From positions 124,001 through 188,000 of the forward strand of contig JAFQZL010000055.1 of NCBI GenBank assembly GCA_017405945.1: a stretch of 64,000 nt of DNA. Direction: 5' to 3'. Position 1 is the first letter of the stretch. Each line of letters starts with the position of its first letter. Below are positions 7,794 through 15,179 of this stretch, piece by piece. Position numbers and translations under genes: made by a program. Under the pieces are notes generated by a model that saw only the letters and a list, made by a program, of their open reading frames with translations, had not been told where the DNA came from and did not search any database. The stretch is from Acidaminococcaceae bacterium (GTDB lineage Bacteria; Bacillota; Negativicutes; Acidaminococcales; Acidaminococcaceae).

Positions 7794-9248
7794 ATGCAGA
7801 AAGCGAAAATCGGTTTAATCGGACTGGCGGTTATGGGCGCCAACCTGGCCCGTAATCTGGCAAACAACAACATTCAGACGCTGGTGTTCAACCGTACGGC
7901 TGCCAAAACAGAGCAGTTCATGCGTGACTTCGGTTCCAACCCCTGTCTGCAGGCTGCTTATAGTATGGAAGAACTGGTGCAGAATCTGGAACGGCCCCGG
8001 AAGATCATCATGATGATCCAGGCCGGGCCGGCTGTGGATGCCATGCTGGATACCCTTACTCCGCTGCTGGAGGCAGGGGATATCGTCATTGACGGCGGCA
8101 ATTCCTATTTTGAAGATACCCGGCGGCGCACCGCGAAGCTGGCGGAGCTGGGGATGGAATTTGTCGGCATGGGCGTCAGCGGCGGCGAAGAAGGGGCCCT
8201 GAACGGACCCAGCCTGATGCCGGGCTGCAGCCGGAAGGCTTATGTGCAGCTGGAACCTATGCTGCAGGCGATTTCCGCCAAAGCCGGGGAGAGCGGCAAG
8301 GAACCCTGCGTAACTTATATCGGGACCGATGGTGCCGGCCATTATGTGAAGATGGTCCATAACGGCATCGAGTACGCGGATATGCAGCTCATCGCCGACG
8401 TGTATACCATCATGCGGCAGGTACTGGACCTGGAACCGGAAGAGATGGCGAAGGTCTGGGACGAATGGAACAAAGGGGAACTTTCTTCCTATCTGGTCGA
8501 GATTACTGCCAACATTTTAAAGAAGAAAGATGCGGAGACCGGCAAGGCCATGGTGGATGTGATCCTGGACGTGGCGAAGCAGAAAGGCACCGGCCGCTGG
8601 ACCAGCATGAGCGCTCTGGAACTGGGTGTGGCTACCCCTACCATTACGGAAGCGGTGTTTGCCCGCAACATGAGCGTTTATAAAGAAGAACGGACCGCAT
8701 TGGAAAACGTGTACGCAGACCTGCCGGAGACATTGGAAGCCGCTGCCTGCTGCCGGAAAGCAGCCTTTACGGAAGAAGAAAAAGCGCAGATGCTGGAAGA
8801 TCTGCGCAACACCTTATATGCGGCAAAAATCTGTGCCTATGCCCAGGGCTTCAATCTGCTGGGGACCGCCAGCGAGACCTACGGCTGGGATCTGCAGATG
8901 GATAAGATCTCCAAAATCTGGCGGAACGGCTGCATCATCCGGGCCCGTTTCCTGGACGACGTCAGCGACAGCTTCGCGAAACAGGCCGGCATGAAGAACC
9001 TGCTGTTCAGCGATTTTTTCGCGGAAGCCCTGAAAAAAGCCCGGGCCGGCTGGGGCCGTGTGGTGGCCCTGGCAGCGGAACGGGGTGTGTCGGTGGTAGC
9101 GCTGAGCAGTGCCCTGTCTTACTTCGATGCATACCGTACTGCCAACGGTAACGCCAACATGTTGCAGGCCCAGCGGGATTACTTCGGCGCCCACACCTAC
9201 CAGCGTGTGGACAAAGAGGGCAGCTTCCATACGGAGTGGACGGAGTAA
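7794..9248 (+). CDS. gnd: 6-phosphogluconate dehydrogenase, decarboxylating
   Basis: Oxidative pentose phosphate pathway: 6-phosphogluconate + NADP to ribulose-5-phosphate + CO2. N-terminal Rossmann fold with GLAVMGANLARN; substrate-site signature GMGVSGGEEGALNGPSLMPG around residue 125; DGAGHYVKMVHNGIEY with the catalytic Lys; C-terminal all-helical domain with IWRNGCIIR. Length 484 agrees with the long form of the family. ATG 7794 is chosen because AGAGGAG lies 8 bp upstream and the sequence MQKAKIGLIG begins the Rossmann strand; an in-frame earlier start at 7746 lies in the terminator of the previous operon. It stands alone; rpiB of the same pathway is at 36 kb. Confidence 0.95.
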   Translation: MQKAKIGLIGLAVMGANLARNLANNNIQTLVFNRTAAKTEQFMRDFGSNPCLQAAYSMEELVQNLERPRKIIMMIQAGPAVDAMLDTLTPLLEAGDIVIDGGNSYFEDTRRRTAKLAELGMEFVGMGVSGGEEGALNGPSLMPGCSRKAYVQLEPMLQAISAKAGESGKEPCVTYIGTDGAGHYVKMVHNGIEYADMQLIADVYTIMRQVLDLEPEEMAKVWDEWNKGELSSYLVEITANILKKKDAETGKAMVDVILDVAKQKGTGRWTSMSALELGVATPTITEAVFARNMSVYKEERTALENVYADLPETLEAAACCRKAAFTEEEKAQMLEDLRNTLYAAKICAYAQGFNLLGTASETYGWDLQMDKISKIWRNGCIIRARFLDDVSDSFAKQAGMKNLLFSDFFAEALKKARAGWGRVVALAAERGVSVVALSSALSYFDAYRTANGNANMLQAQRDYFGAHTYQRVDKEGSFHTEWTE

Positions 9249-9282
9249 AGAACAAAGCTGAAAATTAATAGTTGCGATAAAA

Positions 9283-9324
9283 ATTCAAGCGTGCAGGGTT
9301 GGTTCAATCCCTGCACGCTTGAAT
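9283..9324. terminator. Perfect 16-bp inverted repeat after gnd (terminator-like)
   Basis: ATTCAAGCGTGCAGGG (9283-9298) is exactly repeated in reverse complement at 9309-9324 around a 10-nt loop. There is no T run after it, so it may be a terminator of unusual form or an mRNA-stabilising 3' hairpin. The rest of the 311-bp gap (9249-9559) holds only the promoter of the next gene. Confidence 0.5.
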
Positions 9325-9462
9325 TATCATCAGGAACTGCCTCACAAAATATCTGCCCGTTCAAGCAGAAAATCTGTCAAATTGCAGTGAAAGATTCCAT
9401 TCTCATCATAATAATTGTGAGGAATATCCATCCGGATTACTTTTTTCTTAAAAAAGTATATG

Positions 9463-9490
9463 TTGCATAAAAAAGAAAATAAGGTAAAAT
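9463..9490 (+). promoter_or_regulatory. Promoter of the M20 peptidase gene
   Basis: TTGCAT (9463-9468), 16-bp spacer, TAAAAT (9485-9490), about 70 bp before the start codon. Confidence 0.6.
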
Positions 9491-9559
9491 AATAGTTAGT
9501 CAGGTTTGCGTTATGGTGGAAACCAACGCTAAAAGTATCAACGACAGGAGGTAGTTTCA

Positions 9560-10687
9560 TTGAACATTAACAAACAGCGTGTCCTCGATGAATTTTTTGA
9601 ACTGATCAGCATTCCCTGCCCTTCTTTAGGCGAGCGGGAAGTGGCTGACCTGCTGAAAAAACGGCTGGAAGAGTTAGGCGGCAGGGTGACGGAAGACATG
9701 CAGGCTGCCAAAGCCCTGAACGGTACGGCAGGCAACCTTGTGGCGGATTTTAAGGGAACCGTTGCGGGCGCGCCCCGCATTTTGCTGAATGCCCACATGG
9801 ACTGTGTCAATCCCTGCGCCGGCATTAAGCCCCGCATCGAAGACGGCGTCATCAAATCCGACGGCACCACCATTTTAGGCGGTGACGACAAGGGCGGCGT
9901 GGTAGCCATTCTGGAAGCCCTGCGCTGCCTGAAAGAGCAGAACCTGCCCCACGGCGACATCCAGGTGGTCTTCTCCGTCAGTGAGGAACAGGGCTGCGCC
10001 GGCGCGAAGAATCTGGACACCAGCCTGCTGCATTCCGATATCGGGTACGCCCTGGACTCCAGCGGGCGCCCCGGCAAAATCATTTTCGCGGCCCCCGGCC
10101 AGAATAAGATTTTCGCCAAAGTCCACGGCAAAACTGCCCACGGCGGCGTAGCGCCGGAAAAAGGCATCAACGCCATCAAGAAAGCCGCGGAGATTTTAAT
10201 GGACGTGCCCACCAGCCGCATCGATGAAGAAACCACATGCAACATCGGCATCATCCACGGCGGTTCCGCCACCAACATCGTGCCGGACCTGGTGGAGATT
10301 GCCATGGACTGCCGCAGCCGCAATCCGGAAAAGCTGGAAAAACTGACGGCCGACATTGTGGCAGCCTACAAAAAGGGCGGCGAAAAAGCAGGCGTGCCGG
10401 TTGACGTGGAAGTGAAACCTTCCTACAAACCGTACTGCCTGGACAAAGACAGCAAGGTGATCCGGCTGGCAGCCAAAGCGGCGGAAAATCTGGGCCTGAA
10501 GGTAGACATCACCGCTACCGGCGGCGGCAGCGACAGCAGCCACTTCAACGGTTTCGGCATTCCCTGCACCGTGCTGGGCACCGGCATGACCAACGTGCAT
10601 ACCGTGGACGAGATTCTGCTGGAAGAAGATCTGTACATGACCTGCCAGTGGGCGCTGGACATCCTCTGCCTGGCGGCAAAAGAGTAA
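9560..10687 (+). CDS. M20-family metallopeptidase, PepT/tripeptidase-like
   Basis: Zinc-dependent exopeptidase expected to cleave small peptides in the cytoplasm. Metal-site segments are visible: NAHMDCVNP (His, Asp), GGDDKGGVVAIL (bridging Asp), SVSEEQGCAG (catalytic and metal Glu), YALDSSG (Asp). The central dimerisation/lid domain begins near KVHGKTAHGG. Length 375 and the motif set fit the PepT-like branch of M20/M25/M40. The start is TTG at 9560: an AGGAGG lies 7-8 bp upstream and no ATG or GTG is available. It is followed at 106 bp by a C4-dicarboxylate carrier and then a dipeptidase, suggesting a peptide/amino-acid fermentation neighbourhood. The gap downstream holds a GTGATGC/GCATCAC hairpin (about 10728-10751). 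Confidence 0.85.
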   Translation: MNINKQRVLDEFFELISIPCPSLGEREVADLLKKRLEELGGRVTEDMQAAKALNGTAGNLVADFKGTVAGAPRILLNAHMDCVNPCAGIKPRIEDGVIKSDGTTILGGDDKGGVVAILEALRCLKEQNLPHGDIQVVFSVSEEQGCAGAKNLDTSLLHSDIGYALDSSGRPGKIIFAAPGQNKIFAKVHGKTAHGGVAPEKGINAIKKAAEILMDVPTSRIDEETTCNIGIIHGGSATNIVPDLVEIAMDCRSRNPEKLEKLTADIVAAYKKGGEKAGVPVDVEVKPSYKPYCLDKDSKVIRLAAKAAENLGLKVDITATGGGSDSSHFNGFGIPCTVLGTGMTNVHTVDEILLEEDLYMTCQWALDILCLAAKE

Positions 10688-10792
10688 CGCAGCCCGGGCA
10701 TTGTAATTATTATTTGTGAAGCGTAACGTGATGCTTTTCCATGCAGCATCACCTGCGTATATAAACTTTAATTTAGTTTTGGAGGTAGTTTT

Positions 10793-12166
10793 ATGGCATT
10801 AGTAATTTCTTTTCTTATCACATTCTGGGTTGCGTACCTGATTTACAAAAAGTACAAACCCCAGCCGGTTCTGGTTGTCGGCGGCTTCATCCTCATGTAC
10901 ACTGCCGTCATCCTGGGTTACGGACAGATCCTGGCCCCCAAAGCCAGCACCGGTTCCATCCTCTTTGATACCTTCCAGTTTATGAGCCAGACCCTGTCGT
11001 CCCGCGCGGCGAAACTGGGCCTGAACATCATGTGCGTCGGCGCGTTTGCCAGGTACATGGACCGGATCGGCGCCTCCCGGGCTCTGGTCCGCATGACTAT
11101 CAAACCCCTGTTAAAACTGAAATCACCTTACCTGGTACTGTCCCTGAGCTGGGTGCTGGGCCTGTGCATCGGTCTGTGCATCAACTCCGCGTCCGGCCTG
11201 GCCATGCTGCTGATGGTAACGGTATTCCCCATCCTGGTTGGTCTGGGCGTAAGCCGCCTGGCTGCCACTGCTGCCGTGGCTTCCACCCTCTGCTTTGACT
11301 GGAGCCCCAGCGACACCGGCACCATCCTGTCCGCGGAAACCGCAGGGCTGGACCCCGTTATCTACTGGACCAACTATCAGGTTCCCATCGTTATCGTAGC
11401 TTTCTTCGTAGTCGGCGCCCTGTTCTTCTTCTCCCAGAAATATCTGGATAAGAAAGACGGACACGTTGTGGTTCCCATGGATGTGGATCATGCCAAATCC
11501 GATGACCCGGCAGACAACGCGCCGGCAATTTACGCCCTGCTGCCTATCGTTCCCCTGGCCCTGATTTTAAGCTTCAGTCCCCTGTGGATCACCTGGATCA
11601 AAGTCAACATCATCAACGCCATGATGATCGGTCTGTCCGTGGGCATGATCGCGGAATTCATCCGTACCCGCAACCTGAAGACCGTATTTGACGGCGTGCA
11701 GGCTTTCTTCGACGGCATGGGCATGCAGATGGCCAACGTGGTAACCCTGATCGTAGCCGGTCAGGTATTTGCCCAGGGCTTAATGAGCATGGGCGTCATC
11801 AACACCCTGATCAAAGGCAGCCAGAGCGCAGGCTTCTCCCCCATGATGATGATGGTGGTCATGGTTGCCATTATCGCCGTTTCCTCTATCGTAATGGGTT
11901 CCGGCAATGCGCCCTTCTTCGCTTTCGCGGCCCTGACCCCGGCCGTTGCCAAAGCCAGCGGCATCGCGCCGGTGCTGTTCCTGCTGCCGATGCATTTCGC
12001 GGCTTCCATCGCCCGTACCTGTTCCCCCATCACCGCGGTTATCGTAGTAGCTTCCGGTATGGGTAACGTTTCTCCCTTTGATCTGATCAAGCGCACCTTC
12101 ATCCCCATGTGCGGCGCCATGATCGTCAACGTAGCTATGACTTTCTTCTATTATTATCGCGGATAA
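10793..12166 (+). CDS. dcuC: DcuC-family anaerobic C4-dicarboxylate carrier
   Basis: Inner-membrane carrier; DcuC proteins exchange or export succinate, fumarate and related dicarboxylates in anaerobes. The protein (457 residues) has about 12 hydrophobic helices in two halves. Family-typical segments include GLCINSASGLAMLLMVTVFP in the first half and VMGSGNAPFFAFAALTP plus AASIARTCSPITAV in the second, the re-entrant regions thought to bind substrate. Start ATG 10793 follows TTGGAGGTAG. It sits between two peptidase genes; succinate export after peptide or amino-acid breakdown is a reasonable role but is inferred from family and context. Confidence 0.85.
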   Translation: MALVISFLITFWVAYLIYKKYKPQPVLVVGGFILMYTAVILGYGQILAPKASTGSILFDTFQFMSQTLSSRAAKLGLNIMCVGAFARYMDRIGASRALVRMTIKPLLKLKSPYLVLSLSWVLGLCIGLCINSASGLAMLLMVTVFPILVGLGVSRLAATAAVASTLCFDWSPSDTGTILSAETAGLDPVIYWTNYQVPIVIVAFFVVGALFFFSQKYLDKKDGHVVVPMDVDHAKSDDPADNAPAIYALLPIVPLALILSFSPLWITWIKVNIINAMMIGLSVGMIAEFIRTRNLKTVFDGVQAFFDGMGMQMANVVTLIVAGQVFAQGLMSMGVINTLIKGSQSAGFSPMMMMVVMVAIIAVSSIVMGSGNAPFFAFAALTPAVAKASGIAPVLFLLPMHFAASIARTCSPITAVIVVASGMGNVSPFDLIKRTFIPMCGAMIVNVAMTFFYYYRG

Positions 12167-12174
12167 AAAAAAAC

Positions 12175-12235
12175 GAAACACTGATTCCGTGCGTTTGCGC
12201 AAGTACTGCGCAGGCTCGGGAATCAGTGTTTTCTG
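12175..12235 (+). terminator. Hairpin terminator, member of the GAAACACTGATT repeat family
   Basis: AAACACTGATTCC (12176-12188) pairs exactly with GGAATCAGTGTTT (12219-12231); an inner TGCGCA/TGCGCA stem closes the loop, and T residues follow. It lies just after the dcuC stop. The same GAAAC-[AG]CTG-[AG]TT segment recurs at other gene ends in the window (near 29147, 40492, 49573 and 49661). Confidence 0.6.
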
Positions 12236-12261
12236 ATATCAGGAAGACGAGGTAACCACCT

Positions 12262-13209
12262 ATGTTTATTGCAGATTGTCATTGCGACACACTGAGCGAA
12301 CTGTACAAACAGAATAAGAGTTTATATGCCAACGACCTGATGCTGGATGCGGAACGGATCATTAAAAACGGCGGCGGCCTCCAGTTCATGGCCATGTTCA
12401 TCCCGACAGATGTTTTCCGTGCCGGGGCAGGGGCGACCTATACGCTGAAGCTGATTGACACCTATCTGCGGGGTCTCAGGGAACTGGAGCAGAAAGGGCT
12501 GAACGTGAACCGCGTTCTGTCCAGAGAAGATTTGAAGAAGCTTCCCAACGGGGAGTTCAATACGCTGCTGGCCATTGAAGAAGGCGGCGCGCTGGACGGC
12601 AGCCTGGAAGTGCTGCGTGTCTATTACGAACTGGGCGTGCGCTGCATGACCCTGGTGTGGAGCAACCGCAACGATATTGCCGACGGCGTCAACGAAGAAT
12701 GCAGCAAAGGCGGGCTGACCATGTTCGGCCGCAAGGTGGTGGCGGAGATGAACCGGCTGGGCATTGCGGTGGACGTATCCCATATTTCCACCTACGGGTT
12801 CTGGGACGTGCTGGAACACAGCACAAAACCCATCATCGCCACCCATTCCTGCGCCTACAGCCTGTGCGACCATCCCCGGAATCTGCGGGACGACCAGTTA
12901 AAGGCGCTGGTAAAGACCGGGGGCTTTGTGGGCATTAACTTCGCAGGGCAGTTCCTGGAAAAGGACTTTAACGATGCCTGCATTGAAAGCGTGTACCGGC
13001 ATCTGGCCTACATGATGGACGTCATGGGAAATGACGACCAGCTGGGTTTCGGAAGCGACTTTGACGGCATCAGCCATCCGCCGTATAATCTGCAGGGCGT
13101 GCAGGATTTTGTGCCCCTGTTTGAGTACCTGGGCAAAAAGTTCAGTGAAGAAACGATTAAAAAGCTGGCGTACAAAAACTGTATCGCGTATCTGGAAAAA
13201 GTTTTATAA
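12262..13209 (+). CDS. Membrane-dipeptidase family (M19) dipeptidase
   Basis: Zinc dipeptidase of the renal dipeptidase family, 315 residues. Seen: the metal-binding DCHCDTLSEL at residue 5, EEGGALDGS with the bridging Glu near 110, VDVSHIS (His) near 170, and IATHSCAYSLCDHPRNL carrying the second metal His and substrate-contact Arg. No signal peptide is present, so it should be cytoplasmic. ATG 12262 follows a weak GAGGTAA. It is the last gene of the peptidase/DcuC neighbourhood. Downstream is one copy of the 180-bp structured repeat and then the convergent toxin-antitoxin locus. Confidence 0.88.
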   Translation: MFIADCHCDTLSELYKQNKSLYANDLMLDAERIIKNGGGLQFMAMFIPTDVFRAGAGATYTLKLIDTYLRGLRELEQKGLNVNRVLSREDLKKLPNGEFNTLLAIEEGGALDGSLEVLRVYYELGVRCMTLVWSNRNDIADGVNEECSKGGLTMFGRKVVAEMNRLGIAVDVSHISTYGFWDVLEHSTKPIIATHSCAYSLCDHPRNLRDDQLKALVKTGGFVGINFAGQFLEKDFNDACIESVYRHLAYMMDVMGNDDQLGFGSDFDGISHPPYNLQGVQDFVPLFEYLGKKFSEETIKKLAYKNCIAYLEKVL

Positions 13210-13252
13210 ATCGCAAGTGAACGAAAAATATTAAAATTATAAATCAAAATTA

Positions 13253-13437
13253 AAACGCTGCAAAGGAACGGCAACACAAAACCGGGAACGGTTGCTGTTT
13301 CATGGATTTATTTGCCTGTGGCTTCGAAACTCGGGACTCCGTCCCTCAGACAGTCTCGCCACAACGCCAAATTTCGTCTCATGAAATCACGCAATCGTTC
13401 CCGATGTTTTGCTTATGCCGTTTCTTTTGCAGCGTTT
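13253..13437 (+). repeat. Structured intergenic repeat, copy A
   Basis: One of three elements with a shared core of about 90 bp (here about 13298-13387). Nested pairings, outside to inside: the outer arm from AAACGCTGCAAA (13253) pairs with the end at 13437; a second arm containing CGGGAACGGTTGC pairs with GCAATCGTTCCCG; then ATTTG/CAAAT, GTGGC/GCCAC and the tip GGGAC-TCC-GTCCC (13333-13345). Other copies are at 20495-20670 (minus) and 30878-31062 (plus). It lies between two convergent genes. Confidence 0.8.
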
Positions 13438-13458
13438 ATATTATTTTAAAATGCTGCT

Positions 13459-14544
13459 TTAAGATTTTGAGCATATCTTACATGTTTTTTGCAAAGAGTT
13501 AAAACGGTTGTCTTGGTAATCGATGAGCCTGTCATTTTTCAGACGACCAAGAATAATGCCGGGATCCCGGCCGATCTGGTCGGCAAAATGTGAGATGTTT
13601 TGCACTGTAAAATGTCGATTACACTTTGTTAAAAATAGCTCATACGCTTCTGGTGGAATTAGTTTGTTTTCCGCGTAGATATCTGCTTCATCTTCTGCGT
13701 GGTGCAGTCTATCTTCAAATGTTATGCCCAGATCGCCGTTGTTTATATGACCGATTTCATGAAATAACGTAAACCAGAACGTATCTGAGTACAATCTTCT
13801 GTCATTGACCATCAGAACGATATTACTTTTGATTCTTTTAGTGGCGCCGTTTATTTTGGAACCAGGAAGATTTGGCAGAATTACAAAATTTACACCGGCT
13901 TCAAAAAAAGCTTTATGAAGAAGTGAATAAAAGTGTTGATGCTCTTTTGTTAAAGTGAGCGCGTAATTTGCAACTTCATTAAATTTATTTCGATTAAATT
14001 TTGGCGCTGGCTTTTTTAATGCCAGATTAGTTGCTATCTGCACCATTATATTAGCTTTTACAATATTGGATTCATCTAACGTTGTTGTGTTGCTTCTGAA
14101 ATTTACAGCCATGTCTCTTTCCCTGAAAACTGTTAATGCAGAAACGTTAAGAAATTTTCTGACTTGCTCAATTTGCAGATCTGTTTTTCTTGGAAGTGCC
14201 GGCAGTCCGAAATTGCTTTGAAAATATTTGTAGTCTAAGTAGTTGAAGATTCTTCTTTCTTCCTTCAGTGCTTCATCAGATTTGATTTCGGCAGTAATAG
14301 TATCGTAAGCGGTTTGAAGATTCAGCCAGTATTCTACACTGGTGTCCAGCATCCGTGCAAGTTTCATGGCAATATCAGTAGACAGTTTTTGCTCTCCGTT
14401 GACAAGACAGCTGATATTTTTTGGAGTAGTATCCAGTCTTTTTGCAAAATCATACTGGGTAAGACCGCTTTCTTCAATGGCCTCACTGATATAATATCCG
14501 GGATGAAATGCAATTTTGTCGTTATATTCTATATAGTTACTCAT
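13459..14544 (-). CDS. HigA-like antitoxin fused to ImmA/IrrE (M78) metallopeptidase
   Basis: Residues about 1-90 form an XRE helix-turn-helix of the HigA type (SGLTQYDFAKRLDTTPKN, MLDTSVEYWLNLQ), expected to bind the operator upstream of the pair and neutralise the partner toxin. The remaining 270 residues form an ImmA/IrrE domain with LFHEIGHI; the zinc ligands are His262 and His266 with catalytic Glu263. Such peptidases can degrade repressors or antitoxins, so the fusion may allow self-cleavage or removal of the antitoxin in response to a signal (inference). The start ATG overlaps the end of the upstream toxin gene by 8 bp, indicating translational coupling. A+T-rich compared with its neighbours. 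Confidence 0.85.
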   Translation of the reverse strand: MSNYIEYNDKIAFHPGYYISEAIEESGLTQYDFAKRLDTTPKNISCLVNGEQKLSTDIAMKLARMLDTSVEYWLNLQTAYDTITAEIKSDEALKEERRIFNYLDYKYFQSNFGLPALPRKTDLQIEQVRKFLNVSALTVFRERDMAVNFRSNTTTLDESNIVKANIMVQIATNLALKKPAPKFNRNKFNEVANYALTLTKEHQHFYSLLHKAFFEAGVNFVILPNLPGSKINGATKRIKSNIVLMVNDRRLYSDTFWFTLFHEIGHINNGDLGITFEDRLHHAEDEADIYAENKLIPPEAYELFLTKCNRHFTVQNISHFADQIGRDPGIILGRLKNDRLIDYQDNRFNSLQKTCKICSKS

Positions 14545-14908
14545 AATGTTTACTTACCTCTCTGATTTCCACTACTTCAACATAGTCAGCGATTTCATCA
14601 ATATGACATGGAACAAAAGGATTTTTGTTGCTGTCCAGTGGGCGCAGGATTATTCGCCACGGGTCGCTGCGTGATTTCACATCAATTGCAAAGTAGCCAT
14701 TAAAGTCTTTTCCGTTTTTATTATTTAGTTGATGGAAGTGAAACGGCTTTTGAACAACAATATCTTTAATGTTTATGGCGTTTTGCAATGCGTTGATTCG
14801 AGCTGCCAAACTGATTGCCAGCTCTTTTCTCCCACCAAAAAATTTTATGGCTACACTTGTACTGTGACAGAGCCTGCGTATTTTTTCTGTAGCATAAATC
14901 AGTTCCAT
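14537..14908 (-). CDS. RelE/ParE-superfamily toxin, HigB-like
   Basis: A 123-residue protein immediately upstream of, and overlapping, a HigA-like antitoxin gene. Motifs fit the HigB/RelE fold: an N-terminal helix followed by RKELAISLAARINALQNA, the FHFHQLN segment, and a strand pair ending in SDPWRIILRPL. RelE-type toxins are ribosome-dependent mRNA endonucleases; the activity here is inferred from family and gene order (toxin first, as in higBA). TAGGAG 6 bp before ATG 14908 lies inside the operator palindrome, so repressor binding would cover both promoter and ribosome site. The locus ends in a convergent arrangement with the dipeptidase gene. Confidence 0.75.
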   Translation of the reverse strand: MELIYATEKIRRLCHSTSVAIKFFGGRKELAISLAARINALQNAINIKDIVVQKPFHFHQLNNKNGKDFNGYFAIDVKSRSDPWRIILRPLDSNKNPFVPCHIDEIADYVEVVEIREVSKHYE

Positions 14909-14913
14909 GCTTA

Positions 14914-14956
14914 CTCCTATAATAAAATTACCTATTGGGTAATTTTATTATAGGAG
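14914..14956 (-). promoter_or_regulatory. Perfect 19-bp palindromic operator of the toxin-antitoxin pair
   Basis: CTCCTATAATAAAATTACC (14914-14932) is exactly repeated in reverse complement at 14938-14956 around a 5-nt centre. It covers the -10 box and the toxin ribosome site. HigA-type proteins bind such dyads. Confidence 0.8.
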
Positions 14957-14975
14957 TTTCAATTTGAAAAGTCAA
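14947..14975 (-). promoter_or_regulatory. Promoter of the toxin-antitoxin operon
   Basis: On the minus strand: TTGACT (14975-14970), 17-bp spacer, TATAAT (14952-14947). The -10 lies within the palindromic operator. Confidence 0.75.
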
Positions 14976-15109
14976 TATGAAAATCAGGTTGAATAAGCAG
15001 AATAGTATGGGATTGTACTTATTGGACTGATCTTCAGAAGGGCTTGTCCGGGAAGGAGCTGATCAGTTGCTTACAAATTGTAGTCAGCTGAAACGAAAAA
15101 GATGCAATA

Positions 15110-15153
15110 AAAAAGACTTAAGCAAAACGCTTCCGGTTTTGCGAAGTCTTTTT
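15110..15153 (-). terminator. Bidirectional terminator hairpin
   Basis: AAAAAGACTT plus GCAAAAC pairs with GTTTTGC plus AAGTCTTTTT, giving A and T tracts on both sides. It lies 27 bp beyond the stop of the minus-strand gene at 15180-16784. Confidence 0.75.
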
Positions 15154-15179
15154 TATTACAATAATTTGTTCAGTTTTTA

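Noticed and set aside
9342-9560. 72-codon minus-strand ORF between gnd and the M20 peptidase gene
   Set aside because: It overlaps the promoter and ribosome site of the M20 gene and has no ribosome site or recognisable feature of its own.
13302-13502. Small ORF beginning MDLFACGF inside the structured repeat (related frames in copies at 20.6 and 30.9 kb)
   Set aside because: The frame is similar in the three copies, but differences between copies follow base pairing (helices) rather than codon position, and no ribosome site precedes it. Better explained as a non-coding structured element.
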